64,000 nucleotides of DNA, taken from NCBI GenBank assembly GCA_963573385.1, contig CAUYLG010071334.1:17145-81144 (forward strand). Direction: 5' to 3'. Numbering within the stretch: the first letter of the stretch is position 1; each line of letters begins with the position of its first letter. The DNA comes from Cacajao melanocephalus (taxonomy: Eukaryota; Chordata; Mammalia; Primates; Pitheciidae). The notes under the pieces were generated by a model, which worked only from the letters and a program-made list of their open reading frames with translations, ran no database searches and was not told where the DNA came from. The position numbers and the translations under genes are program-made. Below, in pieces: positions 20,591 through 36,074 of the stretch.

Positions 20591-21071
20591 AGCAGTTTGC
20601 TAATGTACTAAAGGAAACTGAGGGAAAAAAAGTTCCTGGCACATAAGAATCTTAAAATTTTCTTGGAAGTGTATATAAAAATGAAGAGGAACATTTTCAA
20701 AATAACATGCAAACCCATGTAAGGCCTCTCAATAGAGGTATCTGAAACAGGTAAAAATATCATTTAATTGTAGAACTGAAAGTCTTAGGACTTCTTTAAA
20801 TTCCAACCCTTGTTTTTACAGATGAGATTAAATGACTTTCCCTAAATGCTGATATTTGTCTTTTTGTGTGGAGAAGATTCTCTAACATTCATTGATTAGC
20901 CAGATGCTGTTGCCTCTTGGTTAGGAATTTAAGTTAAATCCATCTGTTTCAGTTTAAGCATTGAATAACTTGTTCTACGTGTTTTTAACACTTCGAAAGT
21001 ATTGACACATATGATTTTCTGACCTTAACAGAGATGGTTAGCAGCTATTCATAGGCCTGTCTGTAAATTAA

Positions 21072-21378
<307 letters not shown>

Positions 21379-21829
21379 GTAATAATTTTTAGTTCTTTAA
21401 TATTGCTACTAGCAACAGTTTTCTATGACATGTTTGTAGCTCTGTAGGAAACTAACTTGGAATTTCTTTACAGAGCCTAGAATTTGCAATACTGTTAGTC
21501 TCTTTCAGTTGCATTAGTAGAAGGGAAAGGTGACATTAAATACTGACAAGCAAAAAATATAAAGTAATTGCTGTTTGGCAGCTTCAGTCATGCCTTCTCT
21601 GTATCTGTTTCCTTTTGCCTTGGTTTAGGCCCTCATCTTTTCTTTCATGGGTTATTGTAGTTGTCTTTCAGATGGCTTCCCTTTAGTCGTTCAATAAATA
21701 AGTGGTGACACATGATAGGTACTTCTAAGTACGGTGAATTCAGCAGTAAACCAGATGGATCAACCTCCCTGCCCTCATGGAGCTTATTATTAAGCAGACT
21801 CCAGCTTTAAACTTTGAGAGCTTCTCTCT

Positions 21830-22286
21830 CTACTTTTGTCTGAGTGCTCTCTCTAAAACATGTCCTCCCAATGTTCAGAATCCTCAAGTGCAAGTGAAGT
21901 GGGTTTCTATTGTCTTTTGGGAAAGGTTCAGGCTCCTTAGCGTTTATTGCAGCTTCATTTCTTGCCATGCTCTTCTTAACTCTCTGCCTTTCAGCACGTT
22001 GTAGTCCCTTGTTGGCACCACACTGTCTTAATATTTTTAGACATATATTTCTGTCTGCAAATTTATTCCTTTAGATCTCCCCGCCCCCCAAAATAAAATC
22101 AAAAATAGCTAATATTCATCTTTTAAGCCTCTTTGACTTACCCACTGCCATAGTCTGTTCATTTATCTGCCAGTCCTACTAGAATTAAAGGCAAAGCCTG
22201 CTTTTTTGTTTCTTTATTTTTCAGTGTCTTTCAAGGGCCCTGGCTTATAGTGGTTTGCAATATTAATTGAACAAATGAATGAATGG
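21830..22286 (+). mobile_element. L2 3' fragment
   Basis: ccctggcttatagtggtttg followed by attaattgaacaaatgaatgaatg is the L2 3' terminus; the upstream extent is uncertain. Confidence 0.5.
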
Positions 22287-25200
22287 CCCAGACTTCGGTC
22301 TACCATCTGAATGCTGTCAACGGGACAGCATGCTGGGGGTTCATTCAGTAACCCTTTAAATTATGGAGTGCTTATTACTATGTGCTGGTGATAGAGATAC
22401 ATAGATAATCTGTCTTCAGATAAGTCCACAATAAGGCTGACAGCTTCCTTACTTTCACAGCACACTGTCTTTTAAATTTTACATATATTTGTTTGTAGTT
22501 TCTATCAAGTATCTAAACAAGTGTTGAGAGTATCTTTTTACTGAAGTAGTGGCTTAAACTATTGAAGAGATATTGATTAAAATTTGGGGAAAATAAAAGT
22601 GTATGCAGTGCTGATTTTTTTTTTGTATTCCTCAGAGATCCAGAGTCATTTGGATAGTTCAGTAATATATAAAATATATTTTGAAAAACTGTGTGTGTTA
22701 AATTGTTTTTTGTATCTTTAAAAATGTGTGAAGGCTTATAAAATTTTATTTTTCTCATTAAGAATGAAGTTTTGACCTGTAAGTGCTACCCTTGGAGAAA
22801 AATTTCTTCCATCTTTTCTTTCTTGGGTTATTGTGAGCCCCCTCTTCATAGTAAAGCCATTTACTTGTATATCTCTGTATTTCACCTATATCCTCCTTTT
22901 TTAAACAGTAGATTTAGTGGTTTTCATGTTACAGTTCTCTTTGACTTTTATTTTATGAATATTACAGTTTGACTTTTGTACTTAAAATCATTAATCTTTA
23001 AACCTGTTTTATGTTTATGGAGATGTAAAGTGTTTTGTGTATTTCATGCTGGTTTTTCAATTCAAGGATATACACATATCCTTGAATATACCAAATGTAA
23101 ATATATTATTTTGAAAACAACTGTTAGAATATACATTGTATGCGAATTTGTTATAAGGGAAAGGTTTAATGATTGAAATGAACTTCGGTATTAATTTTTA
23201 TACTGCCTGCATTTAATAGTAATTTTAAAACAATAAGTAGAAGAGAGTTGTGTTTCTCAACTTGGTACTTGGTTCCTGAATATGTGTTCAGAGAACAGAG
23301 GATTCCAAGGCAGAATAAGCGTAGCAAATGGTGCATACTCATATTTCACATAAACATGGTGAAGGACTTGTGGAATTCCCACCTCTACACCTGTTTAACT
23401 TTGCTAACTGAGCTTATTTATATAAGGAAGGACAACCTCCCTTCTCTCATCTCTTACCTCTCTTAAGACTTGAGAAGTCTGTTGCTGTTGGGCAATTTCT
23501 GGGGCTCTAATGTTCTGGAACTTTGCCTTTTGGTCATTTAATGGGAGTTAGAGTCTTTGCCTCATCTGCATTTGCAGTAAAATGTTTGGGAGTTACTTCT
23601 CGGGGAAAAATGAGCTAGTTTGTTTCAATTGGAAAAGTCTATGTCTAGAGTGTGTCTATATGCATGAGCAAATTTTGCTATTTTTAAATTCCTGTGTGAA
23701 CATCAGACTTGTTGGCTGTTTTGCATTATTGCAGTAGGAATAGATAAATTGATGTTCAACTCAGTTCATAGAATTGCATGGGATGAAAAGATGGTTAATA
23801 CAAAATTATGATAAAATAAAAATGCTTTTTGAAAACCCAAATTTTCAAATGAAAAATATTCTTCAGTATACATATTTAGCTCACTCTTTGTTACCTGTTT
23901 TTCTGCTGAAAGGATAGAATAGTACATATGCCAGGAGTTGAAATTTGTACATTGAAATTTGACTGTGCAACTGTATGGGAGGTTGTAGTTTTGCAGTGAA
24001 ATATTCCTAGCACTAATTTGTAAGTGCCTTGAAGGTAAAAGTATTCAGTGTCTCTTACATCTTTTTATTGCCCACAGGTAAATACTGTTTTATGAGTGGC
24101 AGTAATTTGTGTTCTGAATTTAAGGCAAGAAAGACTTTGTATAGGATCTGCTATTAAATGATTTCGTGGTATCTGGAAAGTTGTTTGCATAGTTACCTCC
24201 TCAGTCTGCCCTCCTGGCTTTTGAGTTCGCTTTCCCCAAGCTTATCTATGCCGAAGGGATTGGGCTGTAGATTCCAGCTCTGCTTACCGTTGGATAGGGC
24301 TGCCAGCTTGATAATCAGGATTCTTTCTAGCACAGAAGGGACGTGATACCATAGCCCTGAACGCATAGGGCATATTATTTGTGAGCGTTGAGAAGTCTTT
24401 GGGAATAACATTGGCAGACAATGACTTTGGCATTTTAGCCTACTCTGTTATATTGTTCTCCTCTCTTCTGCTTTACCGTCTCTCTTCATGCACTGATTAT
24501 CCCATTAGAAATAGTGTTTCTGGAGGTTTAAAGATAAGGAATAGTTGAACAGTTATGAACAGTGATTTCTCAGCTACGTAGAAGGAACTGAACCTGTAAT
24601 GTAATCTGACCTAGTCTAATCCTGAACCTGTAACTACATTTAATAACTTCATGTATCAAAGCATTTCATTGGATCACATACTGCCCCAGCTTCTACTTCA
24701 GTTTCTATGTCCCTTGTATATGAGGTCACTTATTCTAGTTGAGTAATATCTCTGAATTTCTTCCTTTATTTATTAAAAAAGTGTTAATTTGCTGTCCTCC
24801 CGGCCCCATTTAATCTTTTTGTTTTCTTATTTTGCTTGCTTCTGTTTAGCCCCCCGATCTGTCAATCTGTCCTTGTCTTACTGTTGTACCCTCCTGCCCC
24901 TTTCTGATTGTGCGGTAGATTGAAGGTCTATTTGTTGACTTAATTATGTATGTGTTTTAAGAAACTAGTTGCCTGAGGCATTTGTGTGTGTGTGTTTTAA
25001 GAGAGAGCATAGCTTGTAATCTCAAGCCAAAAATGTGGTTCATTTAACTGGTGTTTTATCTTCAATTGATTTTTCTGAGGAGTTTGGCCCTGGATATATA
25101 TAGTATGGCTATAGATGATTGTGAATGGCCTATAATAGCTGATTACAGATTTATGGCCCAGAAATTCTTTTGCTTTGTATTGTGTATGGGACAGTTTGGT

Positions 25201-25311
25201 AGGAAAATTAACTGTAGCAAAAGCATAGTTAACTTTAATAGCATATCTGACATCTCTTTTTCTCACACATCACATTTAGTCCAGTAGCAAATACTTTTGA
25301 CTCTGCTAGAG
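22287..25311. other. Long intronic stretch, apparently single-copy
   Basis: No Alu, L1 or DNA transposon recognised over about 3 kb, apart from a perfect hairpin at 23060-23087. No coding features. Confidence 0.55.
23060..23087. repeat. Perfect 12-bp inverted repeat, 4-base loop
   Basis: ATTCAAGGATAT, loop ACAC, then its exact reverse complement ATATCCTTGAAT. Confidence 0.97.
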
Positions 25312-25615
25312 CAGTGGTTGGCAAATTGTGGCCCCCACCTCTTTTTGTATAGTTTATCAGCTAACAATGTTTTTTACATTTCTAAATGGTTGAAAAGTAA
25401 TATTTCAAACACATGAAAATCATATGTAATTCAGATTTCAGTGTCCACAAGTAAAGTTGTATTGGAGCACAGCCACACTTGTTTTAGTTTCTGTGTTGTC
25501 CATGGCTTCTTTCACGCTACCATGGCAGAGTTATGTAGTTGTAACAGAGACCGTATGACCTCAGACCTTAAAATATTTACTCTCTGGCCTTTTACAGACA
25601 GTTTGCCAAACACTG
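25312..25615 (+). mobile_element. hAT-Charlie element, near complete
   Basis: Terminal inverted repeats cagtggttggcaaa and tttgccaaacactg; interior includes gtattggagcacagccacac, shared with the Charlie family at 19702. The 104-codon open frame here is not a gene. Confidence 0.85.
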
Positions 25616-25842
25616 CTCTGGTGTATATCCAGAATCCAGCAGTTTTTACTTCCTTCTTGCCTAAGTCATTGTTCTTGTCTCCTTGCTTCTGTCCTGTCCC
25701 TTTAAATCTGCACGGTGTAGTAATCTCTTTAGAAAGTAAACCATCCTCTGTTTAGGTAAAGTAGGTAAATAAATGAATAAATAAATATCAAGGACAGTTT
25801 TGAATGGAAGAAAGTTATAAAAGGACCATTAACCTTGGTTAG

Positions 25843-26213
<371 letters not shown>

Positions 26214-26267
26214 CATGAGCATTTTTTAATTGAAAAATGGCAGAGCCACTTTCTTCTGTATTGCTGT

Positions 26268-26301
26268 ATTTATTTATCTACACATATATAGATAAATAAA
26301 T
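26268..26301. repeat. Perfect 12-bp inverted repeat, 10-base loop
   Basis: ATTTATTTATCT (26268-26279) and its exact reverse complement AGATAAATAAAT (26290-26301). Confidence 0.97.
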
Positions 26302-26334
26302 CTCTGCTCTCTCTTTGATTACGTTGTCTCTGTA

Positions 26335-26381
26335 TCAGACAAGTTTTCTCCAAATGATTGGGATCATGGTTGCTGGTGTTT
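26335..26381 (+). repeat. 47-bp segment duplicated at 28075-28121 (copy 1)
   Basis: Begins tcagacaagttttctcc and is identical to 28075-28121 across all 47 bases; weaker similarity extends left to about 26301. Confidence 0.97.
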
Positions 26382-26389
26382 AGTTATAC

Positions 26390-27640
26390 ATTCTTTTCTG
26401 TGTCTAATTTTATGACTTTTGATAAATACACAGGGTTGCATAATCATCACCACAATCAAGATATAGGAAAGATCTATTATCTATTCGAGAAAATCTTGAC
26501 TTTTGTAGTCCTCACTCTCCCCCAACCTTGGCAAACCACTGGGCTATTTTTCTCCCTACAGTATTACATTCTCCAGACTGTCACATAAATGGAATCATGT
26601 ATAGTCTTTTAAGTCTGGCTTATTTCATTTGACATAATGCATTTGACATTCATCCCTGTTGTTGTCAATAGTTTGTTCCTTTTTGTTGCTGATTACTATT
26701 CCTTGGTGTGGTAGATACACTATAGTTTCTCTCTTTCTCTCTTCCCCTATTGAGGGACAGTTGGTTTTTGTTTTTGGCAATTATGAATAAGCCTGCTATA
26801 AACATTCATATATAGGTTTTTGTGTGAATATAGTACATTAGTTTCCTGTGGCTGCTGTAACAGATTGCCAAATTGGATAGCTTTACAACAGCAGAAATTT
26901 ATTCCCTCACTATCCTGAGGGTTGGAAGTCTGAAATCAGTATTACTGAACTGAACTCAAGGTGTTGGCAGGGGCACATTGTCCCTGCAGGCTTTCTGAGC
27001 TTCTGGTGGTTCTTGGCATTTCTTGGCTTGTGGCCAGAGCATCACTCCCATCTCTGCCTCTTCACATCATGTCTTCTTTGTATGTGTGTCACCTGTCCCT
27101 CTGCTTCTCTAAGGACGCTTGTTACAACATGTACGGCCTGCTTAGATAATCCAGGATAACCCCTCATCTCAAAATTCTTCATTTAATCACACTCGCAAAG
27201 ACCCTTTTCCTGAATAAATTCTTCTTTACAGGTTTCAAGGATTAGGATGAGCTGTCTGTGGGGGATTTCAGTCTACTACTTTAGGTTTTCATTTGACTTG
27301 GGCAAATACCTAGGAGGTGTATTGCTGGGTTGTATGGTAATGGTATGTTTAACTTTTATAAGAAACTGCTAAGATGTTTTCATAGTGGCTGTACTGTTTT
27401 GCATGCTTACCAGCAATGTAAGAGTCTCATTTATTCAGATTCCTCACTGGTACTTAATATTGTCATTTTAAAAAGCCATTCTAATAGATACGTAGTGGTA
27501 TTTCATTGTGATTTTAATTTGCATTTCCCTAGAGATTGGTTGTGTGAAGCATCTTTTCATGTGTTTTATGTACATAGCGTCTTTGGTGAAGTGTCTCTTC
27601 AAAAAGTTTGCCTGTTTTTTTTGTGGTGTGGGGAAGGATT
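26390..27640 (-). mobile_element. Old L1 (L1M) 3' fragment, split by an MLT1-like LTR
   Basis: Left part to 26832 has aattatgaataagcctgcta and tttttgtgtgaata; the right part from 27279 has gggcaaatacctagg, aagaaactgctaag and ttttaatttgcatttccc: ordered antisense L1 landmarks. Confidence 0.85.
26833..27278 (-). mobile_element. ERVL-MaLR solo LTR, MLT1-like
   Basis: Antisense LTR: gtttcctgtggctgctgtaa, caacagcagaaatttattcc, cttcttggcttgtggccag and ctcgcaaagacccttttcc in the MLT1 order. No internal retroviral sequence accompanies it, so it is a solo LTR. Confidence 0.8.
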
Positions 27641-27859
27641 TTCTCTGTTCTTTTTTTTTTTTCCCCCATTTTCTCCCCCACACCTCTGTCCTCCCCAAAG
27701 TTAGTTTTGGGCTCCAGTTTCAAATGTTGAGGCATATGAAGTATTATTAAAGCACAAGTTTCCTTGCCACAAACTTGTTCTGAGTTTCTAAAGCTAGGTA
27801 TATTAGAGTTGGGTTCTTTTCTGGCTTTGATAGATTGTCTCAGAAAAGAAAATATAATC

Positions 27860-28260
27860 TAAATTAATGTATAGTGGGTGTGGTAGTCAGGTCAGGGGTT
27901 GCAAGTGACTGAAACCCTTGAGTAAAAAGGGCGATTTGTTAGTGCATAGGACCAAACCAAATGATAGGGATGGAATTGGTTTTTGGGGACATCTGATCTG
28001 GGAATTAGATTATTGCTTGAATTATCTTCTTTCATCTCTGCTTTCTCTTTGAATTGATTACACTGTTTCCTGTCTCAGACAAGTTTTCTCCAAATGATTG
28101 GGATCATGGTTGCTGGTGTTTTAGGACTTACATCCTTTTATTTTAGTGACCCCAGAGGAAGAAAAGGGATCTTCTTTGCAAATTAGCTCAGGAAACCCTG
28201 GGGAAGCACTGTTTTTCGCCTAGCATGGAGTTACATGGAGATCCCTAGGGCAGTGACTCT
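27860..28260. mobile_element. Old unclassified interspersed repeat containing copy 2 of the 47-bp segment
   Basis: gtcaggggttgcaagtgac, tggaattggtttttgg and gcttcttttctt-like stretches resemble an old mammalian repeat I cannot name. 28075-28121 is the exact partner of 26335-26381. Confidence 0.4.
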
Positions 28261-28693
28261 GACCTGTTTGAACATCTTAACTCAAACTTGATGTGAACAA
28301 AACAAAGGCTTCATCTCTCTTTCCCTTTTTATAATTTTCTCTGTATCAAATCCACCTCTTTAGTGAAGCCAGTAAAGAAGGAGGTCTTGATTCCTCCCCG
28401 ATTTTCCTGTGAGAAATAGTACTTTTCTTCCCGTACCGTGACCATCACCCTTGGTTGCTATTTTGTAACCACACAAGCTCTTTTCTCCTCTTGAGACATT
28501 TGCAGTCACTGTTCCTCCTGTTTGTGTTTTACCCACTTAGCCTTTGCAAGGCCAGCCTCTTTCCATTGATTAGACCTCTGCTTACATGCCACCTTCTCAA
28601 GGAGGCCCTCTTTCCAAAGTATGTGGCTCCTCCTTCATTCCCGTCTCTTTCTAAGCTCCTTGTTTATTTGCCTCACAGTACTGCTTATTATAA

Positions 28694-29024
<331 letters not shown>

Positions 29025-29165
29025 ATTCATCTCGTGTTTTTTTCTTTTTTTCCACTAGACTGTAAACTGCATGAATTTAGGGACATTATCTTGTTTACTT
29101 TTGTAATATAGTTCTAGTACAGTATGGCACATATGGTAGTGCATGGTTTTGAATGAGTGAATCAG

Positions 29166-30082
29166 GGGAGCGCATTTTTACCATTGGCCCAACCTGGGTT
29201 AAATGCCCTTGTTGGGAGGGGGTTGGTGGATAGACAAAAACACAATAGCTACTGCAATAGGCTCCAAGGGAACCTGCATTAAGATGCCACCCTTAATGTT
29301 TTTTTTAGTTTTTGAAAATACTAGTGGTTAATTCTTGATTTAATGATTGTAAAATGATTATGATTTTTAATATTTTTGTTTGACTAGAAACAATCTGTAG
29401 GAAGTAACTGTAGGCACAAATGTAAACTAATAGTTTAAATGTCATGTGTTTACCTGGGGGAGTTCTCTTTAGCTTCTTGTATTGTCCCTTTCTAACACTT
29501 CCTCTTGATCTTTCCATTTATTTACTCCTCTCTTAACCAGCTGTGAGAAATTTTAAGGTAAAGAAGAATCTGGTGTCAAGAATGACTGGCACATAGTAGA
29601 GCACAAACAGTTTATAATGCTGGCTGGGAGTGACTGCTGGGTTAGTGAAGGGCTAGGGCGTCATATGATTTGTTTGTTACACAAGCCAGATCACTTTGGA
29701 GATGAAGGGAAGTACTAGGACGACAGATGTAAACTTGGGTTGTTTCATATACCCCAGTGATGGGGAGGTGATAATCAGACTTGTTGCACAGTAGGGTGCT
29801 CGAGGCTGAGGGTTTGGAATTTAGAAGAGACTTGCCTAAGTATATGTGGAAGAAGGCCAGGCAGAGCTCTGGGCTTTCTTTTGAGTTAAGTCAGGATTTC
29901 TGTAGATCTGCCCTAATTAGTAAATGTAATTGCCTATGGATAAAGCTGAAGTCCTAGAATCTGAACCCAATTCCTTTCTATTTTCTCATAGGAAAGTAGT
30001 TCTGTGCTTTGATATAATGTATACTTTTTTGGGGGTAAATGTGTACTTTTTCTTTAATGAGACCTGTGCTTTTTACAAAGGA
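29166..30082. other. Intronic stretch without recognised gene
   Basis: 29570-29850 has features of an old diverged repeat (gaatgactggcacatagta). Otherwise nothing recognised. Confidence 0.5.
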
Positions 30083-30345
30083 TTTTTTTTTTTTTTTTTG
30101 AGACAGGGCTTCACTGCGTCATCCAGGCTGTAAGTGCTGTGATCATAGCTCACTGTAGCCTGAATTTTCTGTGCTCAAGTAATCCTTCCATCTCAGCCTT
30201 CTGTGTAGGTGGGACCACTGGTGCATGTTACCATGCCCAGCTAATATTTAAAATTTTTTGTAGAGACAGAGTCTCCATATGTTTCCCATGCTTGTCTTGA
30301 ACTCCTGGGCTCAAGCAATCCTCCCACCACAGCCTTCCAAACTAG
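30083..30345 (-). mobile_element. Alu, antisense, 5' truncated, old (AluJ-like)
   Basis: gagacagggcttcactgcg, cactgtagcctgaattttc and cttgaactcctgggctcaag, the older Alu form; it ends at ccttccaaac without the 5' terminus. Confidence 0.92.
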
Positions 30346-30844
30346 GTTATCTGCACCTAGCACAGTGGTGCTATATGTGGTTGTTCAGCAAGAATCCAGT
30401 TCCTGTGAAATTTCCTAATATAGCAGTATTAAGATAATAGTTAAAATGATGTTGTTTTGTTTGTTCAGGTCAGACAGATCTGGTTACTGTTATTCCATTT
30501 TATGGTTAAGGAAAAAGACCCATTGTAGTTAACTGATTTTCTCTCTTAGGTAGCTACTTATATGCAATGCTCTCACTAATGTATTTTTAGCAACTGATTA
30601 AACTAAAACTTGAGAGCATGATGTTAAAGGATGAATGATGATATATGATTTGAGACACTTGGTATGAAAGCCAGCTTTGTACAGGGTGCCTTTTATGCAG
30701 AGTCATTTACTGTAGAGTTTACATTAAAAATTGATTTTCAAGCTAAAAAATTGCTCTATTCATCTTTTTATATTGGTTTATTCACCAGCTTTTAAATTAC
30801 AGTTTTAAAATGTCTTCATATATACTCTATAGACTTTCTAGAAC
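30346..30844. other. Intronic stretch without recognised gene
   Basis: AT-rich, no repeat recognised. Confidence 0.5.
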
Positions 30845-31040
30845 TATACCAATACAGTTGCCATTAGCTGCATATAGCTATTTAAATTTAAATTAATTAA
30901 AGTTAAAACAAAGTAATGATAACCACTAGCCGCATTTCAAGTACCCACTAGCTCACATGTGGCTAGTGGTTACAGTATTGGACAGCAGAGATACAGAACA
31001 GAAAGTTATCATCCCAGAAATTTCTACTAGATAGCACTGC
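30845..31040 (-). mobile_element. hAT-Charlie element, same family as 5046-5241
   Basis: tagctatttaaatttaaatt, cacatgtggctagtggttac and gtattggacagcag, ending tagatagcactgctc. Confidence 0.75.
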
Positions 31041-31070
31041 TCTTGAGAACAGTGTTAAAAAGTTACTTGA

Positions 31071-32739
<1,669 letters not shown>

Positions 32740-32744
32740 TAGTA

Positions 32745-32967
32745 CAGGTTGAGCATCGCAAATTCAAAAAGTTCCAAAATCTGAAACTCTTTGAGCATCA
32801 ACATGACTCTCAAAGGAAATGCTCATTAGAGCATTTTAGATTTTGAATTTTTGGATTTGGGATGCTCAGCCAGTGAGTATGATGCAAGTATTTCAAAATC
32901 CAAAAAAACATCTGAAATCTGAAATACTTCTTATCCCAAGCATTTCAGCTAAGGGATACCCAACCTG
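32745..32967 (+). mobile_element. TcMar-Tigger non-autonomous element, MER6-like
   Basis: Terminal inverted repeats: caggttgagcatcgcaaatt at the left and aagggatacccaacctg at the right. The left flank is TA. The 'Tigger' class is fairly sure, the MER6 label is from memory. Confidence 0.8.
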
Positions 32968-33528
<561 letters not shown>

Positions 33529-33909
33529 TAAGCTGTTTCTTAAAGTTCATTTTTATTCCTCCTAGTCCTTGGCAAAGTGGTGGGTGTATATTAGGTATTA
33601 ATCAGGTAATTGTTACTTAACGGTATACTTTTGCTTCTCAGAAACTTTATTTCTGTGCTAGCATATGCTTGTAATTGGCAGGGACCAGATCAGGTCAGGC
33701 TTGTTTTTTTTTTTTTTTTACAGAATACAAGTTATTTCCCCATAGGGTTAATATCCCTACCTTCTTGCCCCAGGAACTGAAATCAGTGTCAGAAGGGAGT
33801 CATCGCTTCTGAATCAAGACTTTAATTATGGGCTTTTCTTTTCAAAGGCAATTCTTTTCTGCACTTGTTCTTTGGCTGGATGGAGAAAGAGACAGAGAGA
33901 GAGAGAGAG

Positions 33910-33956
<47 letters not shown>

Positions 33957-34446
33957 GTAGCATTTGAATCTGTGCAGCACATTGGCTTTCTAGACATCCT
34001 TTGTATAGTAACAGCATGTGTGGAAGGGCTGGCAGCCTGTAAAACAGTTTTTCTCCTCTTCCCCCTCCTTCCAACCTCACTCGCTCTCTGGATCTGGTGA
34101 CATTACATAGATAAATGTGCTAGCTAGGAAAACAGTAGAAGGAGTTGAATGTCTGCCAAAAATTTGCAGCATGAAACCAAGCTGGCTGCTTCAGCCTAGC
34201 TTTCCTGATCTCTTATTGTGTGTGTGCAGTCTGCACTTGTCAGGGCTTTCCTTATTGAGCATTACGTCACTATGATCTCCACCCTTATCACACTGTCTTT
34301 TCTTTTGAAAGCTACTGTCCTCAGGCTTCAAACTTGTTAAACACTTAAGGCTTTATTTACACTGTTATGGAGGTAGTATTGAAGATGAAATATATTTTAA
34401 GTCAGAGAAATTTTAATTTGATGCAATTTTAACTTAGAGTATGCTT
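33529..34446. other. Intronic stretch with a compound microsatellite
   Basis: Apart from the GA/TG microsatellite (33894-33950) no repeat family is recognised; the two overlapping open frames at 33826-34100 exist only because of the microsatellite. Confidence 0.55.
33894..33950 (+). repeat. Compound (GA)n(TG)n microsatellite
   Basis: About eight GA units to 33910, one C, then (TG)19 to 33950. Confidence 0.97.
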
Positions 34447-34495
34447 TTGTATGTTTCTGGGCAACATTAGGTTGTATGTTTCTGGGCAACATTAG
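34447..34495 (+). repeat. Tandem duplication, 25-bp period, two copies
   Basis: The 24-mer starting ttgtatgtttctgggc occurs at 34447-34470 and 34472-34495 without mismatch. Confidence 0.95.
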
Positions 34496-34539
34496 AGAAG
34501 AATGTCTCCTCAAAGGACTTTGAAGACAGAAAAGTACTG

Positions 34540-35068
<529 letters not shown>

Positions 35069-35439
35069 GAAGTAGTGATTTTTAATTGTTGTTCAGCATT
35101 GTGAATAATCATTTCTAGAACAAATGATCTCATTTACTAGTCTATTGAATTAAAGAAGGTAATGTAGGATCTTGAAATTTGGAGTGCTTATTTTCAAGAT
35201 TTTTTTTAATAAAGTTGAGTATTTAGACTGCAAAATGTGTCAGTGGTTATAGAGGGAAAAATGAGCTTTTCATTCTTTGCAAAGACTGGTAAAAGTGCCT
35301 GAATCCATGTCTTAAAAAAAGGGCTTTGCCTATTAGTTAAAGCTTTATGTAGGTATTTAAAAAATAAGTGTACTCCTACTTCTTTTTTTCTGAATCCTTT
35401 AGACCTTTACAGTTAAGAAAGCATTAATTTGAATCAGTT

Positions 35440-35635
35440 TATTCAGGCACCTTATCTATAGTTTTTCATTATGTTTGTTCCTTAGCATGTGCTATCCTGT
35501 ATTGTAATGTACTTTTAATGCACACATCTTGATTTTACAACTAGCTCATAAGCAGCAGGAAGCTAATTTTATTATATCTTTGTTTCTGTAAGCACGTAAC
35601 TAAATATCCTTATACACAATAAATACTGAAGATAC
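35440..35635 (+). mobile_element. L2 3' fragment
   Basis: agctcataagcagcaggaag and acacaataaatactgaag fit the L2 terminus; the fragment's left end is uncertain. Confidence 0.45.
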
Positions 35636-35697
35636 TGGTCTGTGTAGATAACATTGAAGATAAGAATAGTATGAGGTGATTTCACTAGCTGACTGCT

Positions 35698-36074
35698 AGT
35701 GTGCTAGGGCTGTTATAACAATACCATAGACTAAGTGGCTTAAACAACAGAAATTTGTTTTCTCAGAATTCTGGAAACTGGAAGTTCTAATCAAGGCACT
35801 GGCAAGGTTAGTTTCTGGTGAGGCCTCTCTCCTTGTCTTGCAGATGGTTGGTCACCGTTTTGCTGTGTCCTCACAGGAGATTTTCTCTGCCAGTACACTC
35901 CTGGTTTCTCTTCCTCTTTCAAGGATACCAGACCTATTGGATTCGGGCCCCATCTTTATGACCTCTTTAACCTTAATTATCTCCTTAAAGGTCTTCTCTC
36001 CAAATACAGTCACATTGAGGAATTAGGGCTTTACCATACGCGTTTTTGCTGGGAGCAAAATTTAGCTTATAACA
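35698..36074 (-). mobile_element. ERVL-MaLR solo LTR, MLT1-like
   Basis: gtgctagggctgttataac, ggcttaaacaacagaaattt and atacagtcacattgaggaa in the antisense MLT1 order, ending ttagcttataaca. Same type as 26833-27278. No internal genes. Confidence 0.8.

Noticed and set aside
25441..25755. 104-codon open frame
   Set aside because: Mostly inside a hAT-Charlie element whose inverted ends are visible.
27330..27704. 124-codon open frame
   Set aside because: It falls in an antisense L1M fragment plus a T-rich run.
33826..34100. Two overlapping frames with repeated Cys-Val or Thr-His
   Set aside because: Both are created by the (TG)n microsatellite.
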